Shown here: positions 1 through 12,121 of the stretch, in pieces | Numbering within the stretch: the first letter of the stretch is position 1 | How the letters are laid out: every line of letters starts with the position of its first letter | DNA from: Calliopum simillimum | Lineage: Eukaryota; Arthropoda; Insecta; Diptera; Lauxaniidae | Assembly: GCA_951812925.1 (NCBI GenBank) | Contig: OX638368.1 | Coordinates: forward strand, 161,496,492-161,560,491 | Direction: 5' to 3' | Length of the DNA stretch: 64,000 bases | Notes under the pieces: model-generated | The model's database searches: none | The model's input: the letters and a program-made list of their open reading frames with translations, nothing else | What the model was told of the DNA's origin: nothing | Made by a program: the position numbers and the translations under genes

Positions 1-922
1 ATTGCCGTTGACAGGAAAATTTCAACAAATTTTTTTTTTCTTTTGTATTTTATTTAGCAACGCGCGTACTTAAAACAACCACAAACGAGCCATGCTCAAA
101 ATTTGGGTCGCCACGTGGTTAAAATAACTACGTTTCTGCCACTTTTGACAATGTTTCTCTGTGTATCACAGTTACTAGTTTCTTCTAGAATCAATAGTCC
201 GGAAAATCGAAATCTGTTTTTCTGTTTTTTTCTTTTTGTAAAACTATTCAAGTAAGAACTTTTAACGGGATGTCATAAGGTACTGTTTTTTTTAAACAAA
301 CAAATAAAACCAGCTATCTCCTCAATATATTCGCAAGCTGTTAAGCGTCTTAACTCTAGTCTAAACGTTCATACTATAATCTAACAAAGAGCATAAACCC
401 GAAATGTAGTTTTTTGTTTGCCATTAAACATAAATAATTTTGCTCAATATCTCAAAAATTAGAAAAAGTGGAGATTGTTGTTTCTATACACCTCGTTAAA
501 TATCACATTTTTAATAATCAAATCGTGAGCTCAGAATAAATTTGGCGCTGCATATGAAATTGCGTCTTAAGCGTTGTTTGTCTTTGTTCACCCATTAGCG
601 TTATTAATAAATAAGAGTACGCAATACAATGAAACTGTCCATGGGTGTGGCAAACATTTTTTTGATTGGGATCAGCACAATTTTATTAACACGAGTCATT
701 CGTTTTCAAGATCAGATTCAAGAAAAAAAATATGAGCGAATCTGCAAAACGATCATAATTTTTACTAGAAAAAAATGGAAAAAAAGGTCTAAAAGTTGTC
801 AAAATAAATGTAGAAAAAATACGTAAAGTTATCTAGGAACTATTCCATATAAAATTACACTTATACACAAAATATCCACGGAAAAGGCACTCTACACTTA
901 AGAGCATTTTCTAAAAATTTTA

Positions 923-1735
923 GGGTAAGGGAGGGAAATATGGACCACCCATCTTTCTTTTTTAAATAAAACCCAATATACATAAAACAAAACAGTTAAT
1001 TTTATGTCATCCAGTAAAGGAAACAATTTACCTTTATTTTGATTCACTTTTAGATAAATATCTCATCAGGATAATGAAAAAAAATTAAAAAAACTGAAAA
1101 TACTCAAAATGAAGATAAAAAAAAAGTGTAGTGTAATCTGGACCATTTGGTACAGAAGTTGCATATAAAAATGTCACTTCCGCATTCGGCACATTTTTCA
1201 TTACTCCAAGGACGTCAGATTACACATTCAACCCAAAATTCGCCACGTCGATCTTCTGAGTAAAGGGTGTTACATTATATGCATTTTTTATAATTTTTTT
1301 CCTTTGTTGTTAACGAATTTTATATAATGACCTTTAGACTCGTCATGAAAACTGCAACTAGATACCCCATCTGAAAAAGATGATGAAAACATTTGTTTTT
1401 GAGGCTTTTTTCTTTGGTGGTTCATATTACCCACAGCACGTGTTGGTGAAATAAATGGTTTTTTTTATCAAAAACTCTTTTGGTTAATGAACTTATTTGT
1501 GCTAATAAATTATAAATGGTATTCACTGACTTAATATGATTAACCATTTATTTAAAAACGCGATGTCTTTAAAGTGAAATAATGAAATATACTCACTAGA
1601 AAAAATTATCACTGATCTTTTTATTAGAAAAATCAACTTTACAGAAACATGCGACTTCACCGAAAGCTAAAATTGCCCTATTATAAGCTTTAGGTATTAG
1701 CGTTAAGTTTGAACATGAATTTCCCTCCCTTACCC
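923..1735 (-). mobile_element. pogo-like (Tc1/mariner superfamily) element remnant
   Basis: Inverted termini GGGTAAGGGAGGGAAAT (from 923) and ATTTCCCTCCCTTACCC (to 1735) are flanked on both sides by TA (921-922, 1736-1737), the Tc1/mariner target duplication. Within it, minus-strand codons at about 1137-1262 give WVECVI*RPWSNEKC followed by FICNFC. This fits the C-terminal PHD-like C-x2-C...H/N-x2-C...C-x2-C finger found at the end of many insect pogo-like transposases, with the second Cys codon turned into TGA. The DDE core is not recognisable, so this is a non-coding relic. The terminal repeats are certain; the pogo assignment is inference. Confidence 0.5.
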
Positions 1736-2928
1736 TATAATAAAATATTGAGTTTTTTCTGCTCAGGGTGATTTCTGTAGGTGTGAAAGGCACCATTTTG
1801 AAGTTATAAAAAAATTTGTTTGGCTCATAAAAACAAATGGGATTTTATGGTACGCCACAAAAGAGTCATTCTAAACGAAAAATTCGAGTCATTAGATTCA
1901 TTGGGGGCCTGCAAACGCTTCGAACTCCCCACTGCAACTAGCTTTGCCACAGAAACAAGTTTTCTTATAATAATTCACATAACTCAAAAAGACTTCGATA
2001 TCGAAAATGATTAAAATTAAGTGACATACGGCATTTTACCATACGCTTGTTTGTTGTGTGACCAATTTGGTAATGATTTTCTGAAATCAATTTATTGTTG
2101 CAAGATAAAAATAAAACATTTTCGTATAGCCATAGGCAGTACAAATTTTTTAACGAGATAAATTAAGTAATCTGCTACCTTATATGGAGTTGAGTGAAGT
2201 TTTAAATTAAAACCATAAATGTTGCCAAAGTATTTCACGGTTTGCTTGCTGCCAATTTCAAAGCGCTCATTATCTGTCGATTGATAGGGCTAGTATTAAA
2301 GGCATTTCAGCTCAGACAGAACTTGTTTCGTTTTTTTTTTTTTTTTTGCGTTCTTCTGTTAATGTGCTTCTCCAGCACTATGTTACTGGGGGGACCCTTC
2401 ACACAGAAACTTAAGTCAAATTAAATTGAAATTATTCTGACAATCTTCTGATAAACATTGCCAGTATCTGCCTTATGTTGTTAATGTTTTTTATCGCACT
2501 TTTTCGCCTTCTTCTTCTACTTCTTCTTGTACGATTGTGTATTCCCGCTTGAGCAAAAACAGGCTTTTTTTGCTGCGTACACATTTAACATACGATTTCG
2601 TTGTTACCCGTTGTTGTCTATCATAACAACACCTGAGGGCCATCAAGGTTTTGTTGACAACAATAACAGCAACAGCAACATCGCAATCGAAGTCAATCTC
2701 AAGCCCAGGTGGAGTCTGTCTACTTACAAATAAGCAAATATTTCATTAAAGTTTTCTCTGTTTTACTTTTAGTTGTCGTCACTACTATTGTCTTTAAAGA
2801 TGAAGGTTGAACTTGGTGTATTCTCTGATTTAACAAAGTTATTTTCATTTGTTACCTTTTTGAAAGTGTGCGAGCCAAATTTTTTCATCATTTACGCAAT
2901 TAAATTGAGTGTTATTGTTGATGTTGTT

Positions 2929-3615
2929 AAGCGGACACGCTTACCGCCCATACAAAAAATATATTCAAAATGCAATAATAAGAGCATTATTTGCAATAAC
3001 AGAAGCAAAATACACTTAAATACTAGGAAAAGTAAGTATAAGCTCTGAGCAAAAACTAAGCGAATTCGGACTAGAGGGCGTGGCACCTCCCATATAAACA
3101 AAAGTTTCAAAATGTTAAACGGAAAGCGTTTTTTGAGATAACCCAACCAAATTACATTCAAACACTCAGATCTATAAATACAAACTATACGCAAGATCTA
3201 GGTAAACACGGATAAGAAGGCGTGGCAACTCCCATATAAGCAAATGTGTCAAAATTATATAATGAAAGTGTTTTTTGAGATAATCCAACCAAATTTCACC
3301 CAAACACGAAGAACATTAATTGTAAACTCTGAGTTTAAAGTAGGCGAAGTAGGATTAGGGAGCGTGGCACCTCTCATATAAGAAAAAGTTTCAAAATGCT
3401 ATAACGAAAGATTTTTTTAAGAAAACCTAACCGAACTTTACTCAAACACTCAGAACAGTGAATGCAAACTCTAAGCAAAATAAAGGTAAGCACGGAGGCG
3501 AGGGCGTGGCACTTCCAATATAAGCAATTTGTTCTTATACTCTCCTAATAATATACTTAAAATGCAGTGTAGGGTATTTAGTTTTTGGCCAGGCCAAAGA
3601 TACCACCCTTACTAG
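2929..3615 (+). mobile_element. Helentron-like non-autonomous element, 5'-truncated copy A
   Basis: Ends in a TTTTTGGCCAGGCCAAAG hairpin about a dozen bases before a terminal CTAG (3612-3615) followed by T, the 3' architecture of Helitrons. The interior is three to four degenerate modules of about 150 bp, each with GGGCGTGGC followed by (A/T)CTCCCATATAA, then AAAAGTTTCAAAATG and a GAGATAACCCAACCAAAT-like block. The same modules recur at 16216-17015 (opposite strand), 41060-41545 and 52532-53170. The start is truncated relative to the copy at 52532. Confidence 0.6.
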
Positions 3616-4717
3616 TTCTGCGCTAAATCTGCGAATAAAAATTTTATATTGAATTGACATATATAGAAGTTGGTCTCTCATTTTAAAGTTTAGTTTTTCT
3701 TTTTCTAACTGCAATTTTTTTAAATATTTAGTAAAAAGAGAACTGGTAGTGAAGTGAACGGAAAGGGGAGACTCAGTTCTTTTGTTTTTTCGATAATGAG
3801 AGTTAGTGCGTTTTTTGTTTTTAAAAGTTTAAAAATTTTGTAAAGAACGCGAATTTGTATCATTCTCCCTGTAATTTTTTTATATTTTATTATGCATATT
3901 CTTTTATCTTTGTATTATTAATTCAATAAACAATTGGTGTGGCTATCCACTAGTTTAAATTTTTTCGAAAATAATTGCTATTTTTTGTGATACTACTGTT
4001 TTTGCTACACTTTGTCACTCTCCCGAATAGTAATTCTCCCGGCAAATTAACTCTATCAGATTGGTTCATTGTTGTTTATTGGTTAATTCATAAGACTTTT
4101 TGAACTAATTTTCCTTTTGATGATTAAGGGATGTCCATAAACCCCGCGACGCTGTGGTGAGGACATGTTTTGATACTTTTTTCTGAGTTCACCCACATAT
4201 TTATTTATTTTTGATATTGCTTGCGAGTATCAAGTATCGTTTGCATTCGAACTATGGCATACAGAAAATATATGGATTGCCTAAGCAAATTTTTAACTTA
4301 AATGCTCATGCCCTCATCTACTAAAAAAACACCTGCTCCAACAAATGTTGACTCACCTCTGCACTGAACCCACCACATGCGGCTTGTGTCATTTGGTGTC
4401 GTTCTCTTAATTAACCTCGGCGCAAGTAATTAATTCAAATTGCATGAAAAACAAAAAACAGACCGAACCGAATTACATATAGTAACGAATTCGAACACCC
4501 AGTGCCCTAACTGGCCGGCTGTGCGCTGCGTACTGCGAGACGATATGTGTGTCATTGTGTTTCTGTGCGCCTGTGCAACCGATATCTTGTTTGTAAAATC
4601 TAAAATAAATTCAACAAAATAACAACAAATTAAATTCTTCCCCCTTTTTTTTGTTTTTTCCTTTTCGTTAAAAATACTACAACTACAATATATTTCTTTT
4701 CTGCATTCTCTTTTCAG

Positions 4718-4841
4718 CCCCACCGGTGCAACGCTTCGAACTCAATTTCAAATAAAAGATTACTTATTGTCGCCGGGTACTTGCAAGTGTGGTCTACCCT
4801 GTCCGTTGCGGCCGGAATTTTTCTTCGACTTTAATGCCCAG
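4718..4841 (+). CDS. sba: Internal coding exon of MBD5/6-family gene (six-banded ortholog), C-terminal half of the MBD
   Basis: The exon is bounded by a pyrimidine-rich acceptor ending TTTTCAG (4711-4717) and a consensus donor GTGAGT (4842-4847). The first base completes a codon from an upstream exon; the remaining 123 bases give 41 residues, from PTGATL to DFNAQ, and the exon ends on a complete codon. Residues 15-30 read YLLSPGTCKCGLPCPL, which is the MBD signature of MBD5/MBD6 (human form, from memory: YLL..GTCKCGLECPL) and of Drosophila six-banded. The following FFFDFNAQ matches the V-F-N-F-D end of that domain. In this family the MBD does not bind methylated CpG well and is reported to connect the protein to the Polycomb deubiquitinase (PR-DUB). 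The N-terminal half of the MBD must lie on an exon before this window or undetected in the first 4.7 kb. The motif makes the family secure; orthology to sba is inferred. Confidence 0.9.
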
Positions 4842-5284
4842 GTGAGTAAAAAAAAAAATATTATGTAAATTACGTAGAATGAAATGTTTGTTTGAAAATA
4901 TGAACGCAATGAGGAAGGAAAGTCTTATAAAAACCCCATGAATATGCGTTGACACAAACTTTTTTCCACTTTTCGTTACACTAATGTCAATATTTGACAA
5001 TTGCACTCGATTTGGGTTCGAAAAAAAGTGTCCCATACCCGGAACAAAACACTTTCAGCAATGCCAAACAAGAATATTTTAATCATTTATATGTGCATCT
5101 AGCCGTATCTTGTCATAAAGTAGTCATAAAAAGCTAAATGCTAACGCATGACACTATTCCGTTTCAATTGGCTTAATCAAAAATATAGCAGTTTGGAACA
5201 GATCACAAAACCAAAAGAAGCGATAGATTTTTTCACTTCGGTGTTGGCTTAAAAACGTGGTCTTATCAAGACGACAATTCGACA

Positions 5285-7697
5285 GTAGGCTGTGATCATC
5301 ACACTTTTCTGAAATTTGCAGTTGCGTTCTCAGATTTTTGTAAAAATTCACAGAGATGTTCTAAGTGCTTAGCATGGAGACCTCTCATTATTAGTTTTGC
5401 GAAAAAAAATTTTGTTTGCAAGTTATGGGCATGGAACTTTTTAGTGTCCAAGTGGTGTTTTTGCGAAAAATCGATGCAATTTTTTTTTTCCCGCCATTTT
5501 GTCAAAAATATTTTTTTTTTAATTTTTGTTTTCGGATTCTTGTAGCATTTTAAACGTTGTTTTAATTTCCATTTTTGAATTTGGAAAATTTTGAAAATTT
5601 ACAAAGTGGCGGCCATTTTTTGAAAAATCTTAAAAGTTGATTATCTCAAAATAATATTTTTTTTATTTTTTTGTTTTTTTTTACAGAAAGGTGAATAAAA
5701 TACAAACATTTTGTAGAAGACTTGTATTGCGCGAAACGGTTGTGAGAGCCACAGGAATTTTTTTTCTAAAGTCACGTGACAATTTTTTTAACTTTGTATT
5801 GTGCTTTCATTTAAACCTGCTAGGTGGCCAAAAAATTTCAAAGTACAAGGATATAACTTCCGTTGCTTAGAAAATACAAGTTATACCACAAAAACCGATA
5901 TTTCCTATATGAATCATAACTATAAGTATTGACAAAATGACGGCCATTTTTGAAAAATCTTAAAAATTAATTTTCTGAAAATTTTTTTTTTTTTTTTTTA
6001 CTGAACTCTTTTGAAAAACGAATGATTACACAGTGCTGCATGGGTTTTCCTCTCTAAGTTTTAAAAAGCGATTTCTATAGATTTAAGTGTGCTGATTACG
6101 AATAAAATAGTGAAAAAATTCCAGCACGTCACAATTTTTAGTGATTTAAGTTTTACTTAAGTGCCTTTTTTGTATATACAAGACTACCACGCCTATACTA
6201 CTGAACGTATCAAAACCATATTTGTACCAGATGTTTTTTTGGTGGTCCAACACATTTATAAGAATTATGGGATCGATTGGACAAGGGGGTGTTGTACCCC
6301 TCATACAAAAAAAATCTCTAAATAATTGAAAATTTTATTTGAGTCGCTCCTACGCCCGCACCAGTAGGTATATTGAAACCATATTAACACCATATATCCG
6401 CCTGATATTCCGATATTTGCCTTGATAATGGGGGTAATTGAATGAAAGTACGGTGCGCTCGGTACATAAAGAATCCATACGAAAACCAAAAAAAAAAACT
6501 CATTTCTACTTACTTTACCTGCATTATGAAACTTGATATCTGGATGAATATTATGGATAGCAACTATCTAGATCGTACGGGAAGCACCAAAAAAATATAT
6601 GGTGCAAGAATGGTTTAAATATGTTGAGTATTTTAGGCGTGATATTGAAGAGTACGTAAGCACAAACGATTGAATTAATATGTTTTCAAATGATGCACAG
6701 ACGAACAAGGGTACCCCTCTTAAAATTACGAGAGTGTTTTTTGATGTATTTTTGATGCTGAGCCCAATTTCATTTACAGAATTGCTCTATCACGTCGGAA
6801 TTTTGAGAAAATTTAAAAAAACCGTGAAAAACACACGATTTTCCATTATTTTTGAGGTTATGAAAACTGGAATATCTCAAAATTCTGACGTGATGGAAAG
6901 AATCCAAGTTCATATTCGTAATAAGGAGGTCCCAAACCACCATAATTGGCTTCAAAATTCAAGAGAGGAAAAAAAAGGAAAATTGATTTTTAAGATTTTT
7001 CAAAACGGGGCCGTCATTTTGTCAATACTTATTTCTATGATTCATATAGGAAATATCGTTTTTTTTTGGTATAACTTGTATTTTCTAAGCAACGGAAGTT
7101 ATATCCTTGTACTTTGAAATTTTTTTTTTTTTGCCCACATAGTAGGTGTAAATGAAAGCACAAAACAAAGTTAAAAAAATTGTCACGTGACTCTTTAAAA
7201 AAAAAATTCCTGTGGCTCTCACAACCGTTTCGCGCAAAACAAGTCTTCCACAAAATGGTTGTATTTTATTCACCTTTCTGTAAAAAAATAAAATAACAAA
7301 ATAAAAAAAAATATTGTTTTGAGATAATCAACTTTTAAGATTTTTCAAAAAATGGCCGCCATTTTCTAAACTTTTAAAATTTTCCAAATTTAAAAATGGA
7401 AATTAAAACAACGTTTCAAATGCTACAAGAATCCGAAAACAAAAATTAAAAAAAATTATTTTTGACAAAATGGCGGGACTTAGAAAAAAAAATTGCATCA
7501 ATTTTTCGCAAATACAGCACTTGGACACTTTGAAGTTCCATGCCCATAACTTGAAAAAAAAAAAATTTTTTCGTAAAACTAATAATTAGATGTTGCCATG
7601 TTAAGCACTTAGAACATCTCTGTGAATTTTTATAAAAATCTGAAAACGTAACTGCAAATTTCGAGAAAAGTGAGACTATCACAGCCAGTATCAGATT
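5285..7697. repeat. Long inverted repeat (foldback) element with ~0.7 kb arms
   Basis: The left arm, about 5285-5985, is the diverged reverse complement of about 6967-7697. Shared landmarks include GAACATCTCTGTGAATTTTT, CTGTGGCTCTCACAACCGTT and AAGCAACGGAAGTTATATCC. A GGCCATTTTTTGAAAAATCTT motif repeats within each arm. The central ~1 kb (5986-6966) contains a dispersed-repeat piece with a CCCTCATACAAAAA motif (6180-6500). No transposase and no clear target duplication were found. The arms have many indels, so the element is old. The coding capacity that appears within it is a by-product of the repeat. Confidence 0.7.
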
Positions 7698-7790
7698 GGC
7701 AATATTAATTTTGTATGATAGAAAAAATCGACTGTCGCGTAGCTGGAGGAGTCCCACAACCGGTGACTCTCCCCTACATGTGCTTTTTAC

Positions 7791-8230
7791 TAGTGATGAG
7801 CAAAATTAGTCTTGGTCTTGAGTTTTGTTCTTGGTCTTGGTAATTTTGCGAGACCAAGACTCTGATATTTTTGCAAGACCAAGACTGCTATGGTCTTGGT
7901 CTTGCTCATGATAACCGTTAAGACCAACACTGCTTTTCAGTCTTTGTAATTTATAGTTAAAAGTTGTTTCACTCCCATTTTGAAGATAAAATCATCACTC
8001 AGTTTGTATTTTGGCATCTTAAAAACCCAACTGCTTTGGAAAAATGCGGTGTTGAAATTTTGAATACTCAATAAAAATGAAAATTTTTTCTAGAACAAGA
8101 CCGAGACCAAAACCTAATGAGCAAGATCAAAACCATGACTCAATATCAAAACCAAGACCAAGACTCAATGTGCAAAAGCAAAACCAAGACCAAGACGGCT
8201 ATGGTATTGGTCTTGGTTTGCTCATCACTA
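7791..8230. mobile_element. hAT-type MITE with subterminal GGTCTT motifs
   Basis: Termini TAGTGATGAGCAAA and TTTGCTCATCACTA are perfect inverted repeats, flanked by a perfect 8-bp duplication CTTTTTAC (7783-7790 and 8231-8238), the hAT hallmark. Both subterminal regions are studded with GGTCTT or its complement AAGACC in short clusters. There is no coding capacity. The copy at 23693-26074 is the same family and carries the expanded (GGTCTT)n array. Confidence 0.9.
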
Positions 8231-8328
8231 CTTTTTACAAAAGTTTTTCCAAAAAAGTTAGTTTTTTTTTTTAAATTGGCGCAAAAGATCTCAAGAGGGA
8301 TCGGAAGCACCTCTGCTCATGTCCAAAT

Positions 8329-9474
8329 CAATGGCGGATCCAAGGGTGGGCGCCCCCCCTCTCAAGCCGAGTGATCACATTTTTTTTTTAAATTATATGT
8401 TATTATTACTATCTAGAAATATAGTCAATCGGCCGCCCCACTTGACAATGCTGGATCCGCCACTGCACACTGGGGCCTCCATGTTCAAAACTACCCACAA
8501 ATCGCAATTTTCATCGAAATATAAAAATTTTTAAAGTGGGATATTCGTTTTGTCATACTGAAGATTGGTGCGAAGCTTAATTTCCTAAATATGACTCGAG
8601 ATGGGATTCGGACGCTAAATGGGAGTTTTTGGCTTCTGAACGCCCGCGGAAAGCAAAAAAAAATTTTTTACTCAAGAGGAAAGCTTCTTACGAAAAAAGT
8701 GTGCTAGGCAAAAAATGCTTAGAATCGTCCAAGCAATACGTGTGATTTTTTTGGAATTTTTTTAAACTTTTTTTTTTTAAATAATTTTTGAAAAAATTTC
8801 AAAAACAAAAATTTTAAAAATTATTCAAAAAATTAAAAGTTTCCAAAAAAAATCCAAAAAAATCTCACGTATTGCTTGGACGATTCGGAGAATTTTTGGC
8901 CTAGTACACTTTTTTCGTAAGATGCTTTCCTCTTGAGTAAAAAAAGATTTTTGCCTTCCGCGGGCGTTCAAAAGCCAAAAACTTTCATTTACCGTCCGAA
9001 TCCCATCTTGAATCATACATCATTTTAAAGCTTATAAGTTATGCTTTAATATAAAGTACTTTCAAAAAAAATCGAATGGGGCTTTTTTTAAAAAAATTCA
9101 AGAGTACCTTTAAGTGTAAAAAAAAAAGTGTAAGCGAAAAAAGAATTTTTTTCACCAAGAAATATTTTTTTATAAAAAGAACATTTCAAAGTGAATGGGA
9201 CCAATAACTTAGATTTATCAATTTACAAACTTAAGTGTAAGCTATAAATTTTTGAAAAAACACCCTTTGCATGATAATGACATTTCATGAAATGAATTAC
9301 ATTTTTCAAGGTCACTCGGCAAATTGATAAAGTCACATTTAGGAAATTAAGCTTCGTACCATTCTTCAGTATGAAAAACAAATATCCCACTTTAAAACTT
9401 TTTATATTTCGATGAAAATTGCGATGTTTGGGTGGTTTTGAACCAAATCACTCCTATAGCCCCAGTGTGCACTC
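8329..9474. mobile_element. Composite foldback element, hAT-like, with 8-bp flanking repeat
   Basis: The unit is flanked by GTCCAAAT at 8321-8328 and 9475-9482. Arms run from TGCACACTGGGGC (8464) inward to about 8780 and from about 8825 out to GCCCCAGTGTGCA (to 9472), with extra sequence in the right arm (about 9020-9330). The left end also carries 137 bp (8329-8465) with its own hAT-like inverted ends, CAATGGCGGATCC and GGATCCGCCACTG, the second overlapping the start of the foldback arm. The arms share a core (TTACTCAAGAGG...AATGCTTAGAATC) with the foldback at 53370-55086. No transposase was seen. Confidence 0.65.
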
Positions 9475-9482
9475 GTCCAAAT

Positions 9483-12121
9483 ATATGTTCGACCTTTCCT
9501 CAACAATTGGTTGAATGAATTTTTTTTCGAAAATGGGCCCAATAAAATGTTTCCATCAATGAAAAAACAAAAAATAATCGGATAGGAATTCTAATAAGAG
9601 TTCTGGATAACGCTTAACAAGTTCTTCAGAAACATTTTTTTTTTTCTTTTATTAATCAGTGATGGAACCTTATTTTTCGCTAGATATAAAAAGCTCAGGT
9701 ATGCTTTCTAAGTGAAAAAAGGCGAGTCTAAACCAAAAATGGCACGTCTCGATTTAGAAAATTTTGGAGCACTATTTCGAATTTAGGCAAGAACTCTAAA
9801 AACTTTCGGAAGCAGAATTCTAAAATTTTTTCCAGATTTCAAAAATTCTGATGCCAACTTCACTTGAGTTTTATCTCTCAAATGTTAATTTTTAGTTTAG
9901 CTGCTGTAATAGATTTAACCCAAACGAGCCCCAAATTTAAGATTTTTCGGCCAAGTAAATGTTCATTTGGACCCAAACTCATTCGAATCGTAGTAGATCT
10001 GAGTGGCATTCATTTAACAACTTTACTGGACAGCAACTCATTTGTGAACAACATCAATGTTCTTTACAATACGAATGTATGATGTATCGATAAGGATAAC
10101 TGCGTAAAATGTCCAAAATGCTATTTATGAAACCGGGAACAGGGGATTACATATCAATGAAATGAAACCACAAAAGACCATGCTTCTGTGTATCATTGAG
10201 TTTATCAACTCCAATTTCCGAACAATTTGTATTGTCGGTTTCAAGTTTGAAGTTTTTAGTTTGCCAACAAAGTTCAATTCCACAATCAAAAAAGGCTATC
10301 AAACTTCCGGTGGTATCTGCTTTTTTGTTTTGCAACTTTTGTTTCCCCCTTCTTGGCAGGAGTATCTCTTTAATGCCTTTGCTTCTTCTTGTTGATTAAG
10401 AACTAGTGCACTAGTCGTATACTTCTACGTTTTTTTTGCATCCTTTATTTTTAGTTGCTGCCTCATTGTCAACATCTCGGGCCTCATTCTTACCAACCAA
10501 CATGACTCCGCAATACAAGAAGTCGTTTCAGAACCGATGTTTAACATGGAATTCCATCAGATTAATGCTTGTTAATACTGTCGCCAATTTAATAGATTCT
10601 TGTCCGTGTGTATGTGCGCCGTCTGTCCAGTCAACTCTGCGCACACTCTTGACACTGGGCTTTGTAGCTCTGGCTTACGGCCGGCCTAGCATTTCAAGTT
10701 TATTGATTTTTTTCACGCCATATTTCTGTATTCAGAGAAAAACCATGTTAAGGTTTGTTGGAATGGGATGGGATTGGGTAGAGGTCGATTGGGCTTGTTC
10801 TTGTTTTTGTTGTTGTTGCTGTTGTTGTATCTTTTTTGCGCGTGTTAGTGGTGTTTGTGCAATAACAAGTAAGCAGGTGCTTCTTGCAACATGTTCGCTT
10901 TAATTGATGAGGGATTCGTTTGTTTTTTTTTTTTTTTTAATTTTCGTTACATTGAAATGTAACGCCTGAAGAGAAGAAAAGAAAACTGCTTAAATAAAAT
11001 AGACCAAAAGGGAGAGAAATAAAATTTTTAAAAATGGGAAGGAATAAGAAGATATATAGTAGTTTTCCACACGAATCAAATGAAATTGAAAGGTTCTTAT
11101 CAGTTGAGTATTTAAAATTGAATGATTAAAATACTCCTGCCTCCAAAATATTTTTTTTTCTGTCTAATTTTCGGTCTATTTCCTCGTAAACAACATAAAG
11201 TATAAGTAATAAATCGCAGAAGAGAAGAAATGCCTTTATTGAACTGGTAGCCCTGTGATATGCATTTTTGTGAATATGAATCTCGTTTATTTAATCAAAT
11301 AAAAACCACAAATGACAACCTCAAGAAGAACATACCCGTCTTGAGTTGGAATTTAAAACCTACAATTCCCAACGCAACAACCGACCCATTGCCTACCCAC
11401 ACCCTTCCTCTCGCAGATGGTTTGAATAGCAATACATCTTCATTTGTAGTCGTTACAGTTAAAAGAGGTTCCACCACATTCACAGCAAATATCACCAATG
11501 GGGGAAGGGTGGGTGTTCAAAGAGGTGAGGTGTCGCTGTCGCTTAACTCATTCAGATGCAACGAAATAAATGAACAAAATTCAAATTCAACTTTATCTTT
11601 GTGTAATTTTCTGTGTAATCCCAAAATGCTTTCTCCTTACAGCCAGTCAACGCCGACCAGACACTCAGGTGTTGCATAGACCTCGCCTGGCTTGTTGGTT
11701 TGCTGATTTAGCTCATGTGTTTGTGTGTGTGGTTGGGTACTCGGTTGCAGTTGTGTCTGTGCTTTATCCATGGTGTGAGCAGAAAGCTGACATTTTAACA
11801 AATTGCTTCGATTAGTTTTGTAAGACTGATGTCAGTGTTAGAGAAAGGCAAATAGAGAGAGAGGGTGGAAGGAGCATTTTATTTAAATGGCATTTAGTTA
11901 CGTCGCTCAGTGGGTAAATGCGGGGCTTTGCGGTTCGTTATTAATTTAATTAAAAGTTGAGTTAAGTATAGAAACAGTACGCTTAATGTAATTTATGAGT
12001 TGAAAATGAAAATTGTTTTTTGGTTTTAATAAAATTTATTCACAGTTGTCCGATGGTTATGGTGTCATTACAGATCATTTTTATTTTAACAAGTCAATTT
12101 TGCTTTTAGATAAAAGTATCA
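9483..12121 (+). other. Intron segment without recognised gene
   Basis: AT-rich intron with TTG/TGT microsatellite near 10800-10828, a T run near 10922-10937 and TG-rich DNA near 11715-11740. GC rises somewhat between 10400 and 11800, which opens some chance reading frames, but none has a recognisable domain or splice context. Confidence 0.5.

Larger units (their letters stand above)
1..4717 (+). other. Upstream intron of sba (partial)
   Basis: This is the sequence 5' of the MBD exon. It is AT-rich, with no exon recognised. Bases 1-920 and 1740-2928 hold homopolymer runs and a CTT microsatellite near 2506-2530 but no clear gene. The upstream MBD half-exon was looked for and not found. The two recognisable elements, a pogo-like relic and a Helentron-like copy, are listed separately. 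The stretch 3616-4700 shows nothing beyond the polypyrimidine tract of the acceptor. Confidence 0.6.

Noticed and set aside
1..4717. Search for the exon encoding the N-terminal half of the MBD
   Set aside because: No + strand segment with a Trp-Arg...Tyr-x-Ser-Pro-like end in phase 2 next to a GT donor was found; probably lies outside the window.
6680..7117. 145-codon open frame on the + strand
   Set aside because: Runs from the loop into the arm of the 5285-7697 inverted repeat; the arm portion has no coding homology and the mirrored arm is not open.
10436..10903. 155-codon open frame on the + strand
   Set aside because: Contains a poly-Cys tract from a TGT/TTG microsatellite; no recognisable domain, no supporting splice sites; region is GC-richer intron.
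11260..11679. 139-codon open frame on the + strand
   Set aside because: No homology I recognise, low-complexity Asn/Thr/Ser content, no clear acceptor or donor; compatible with chance in a less AT-rich patch.
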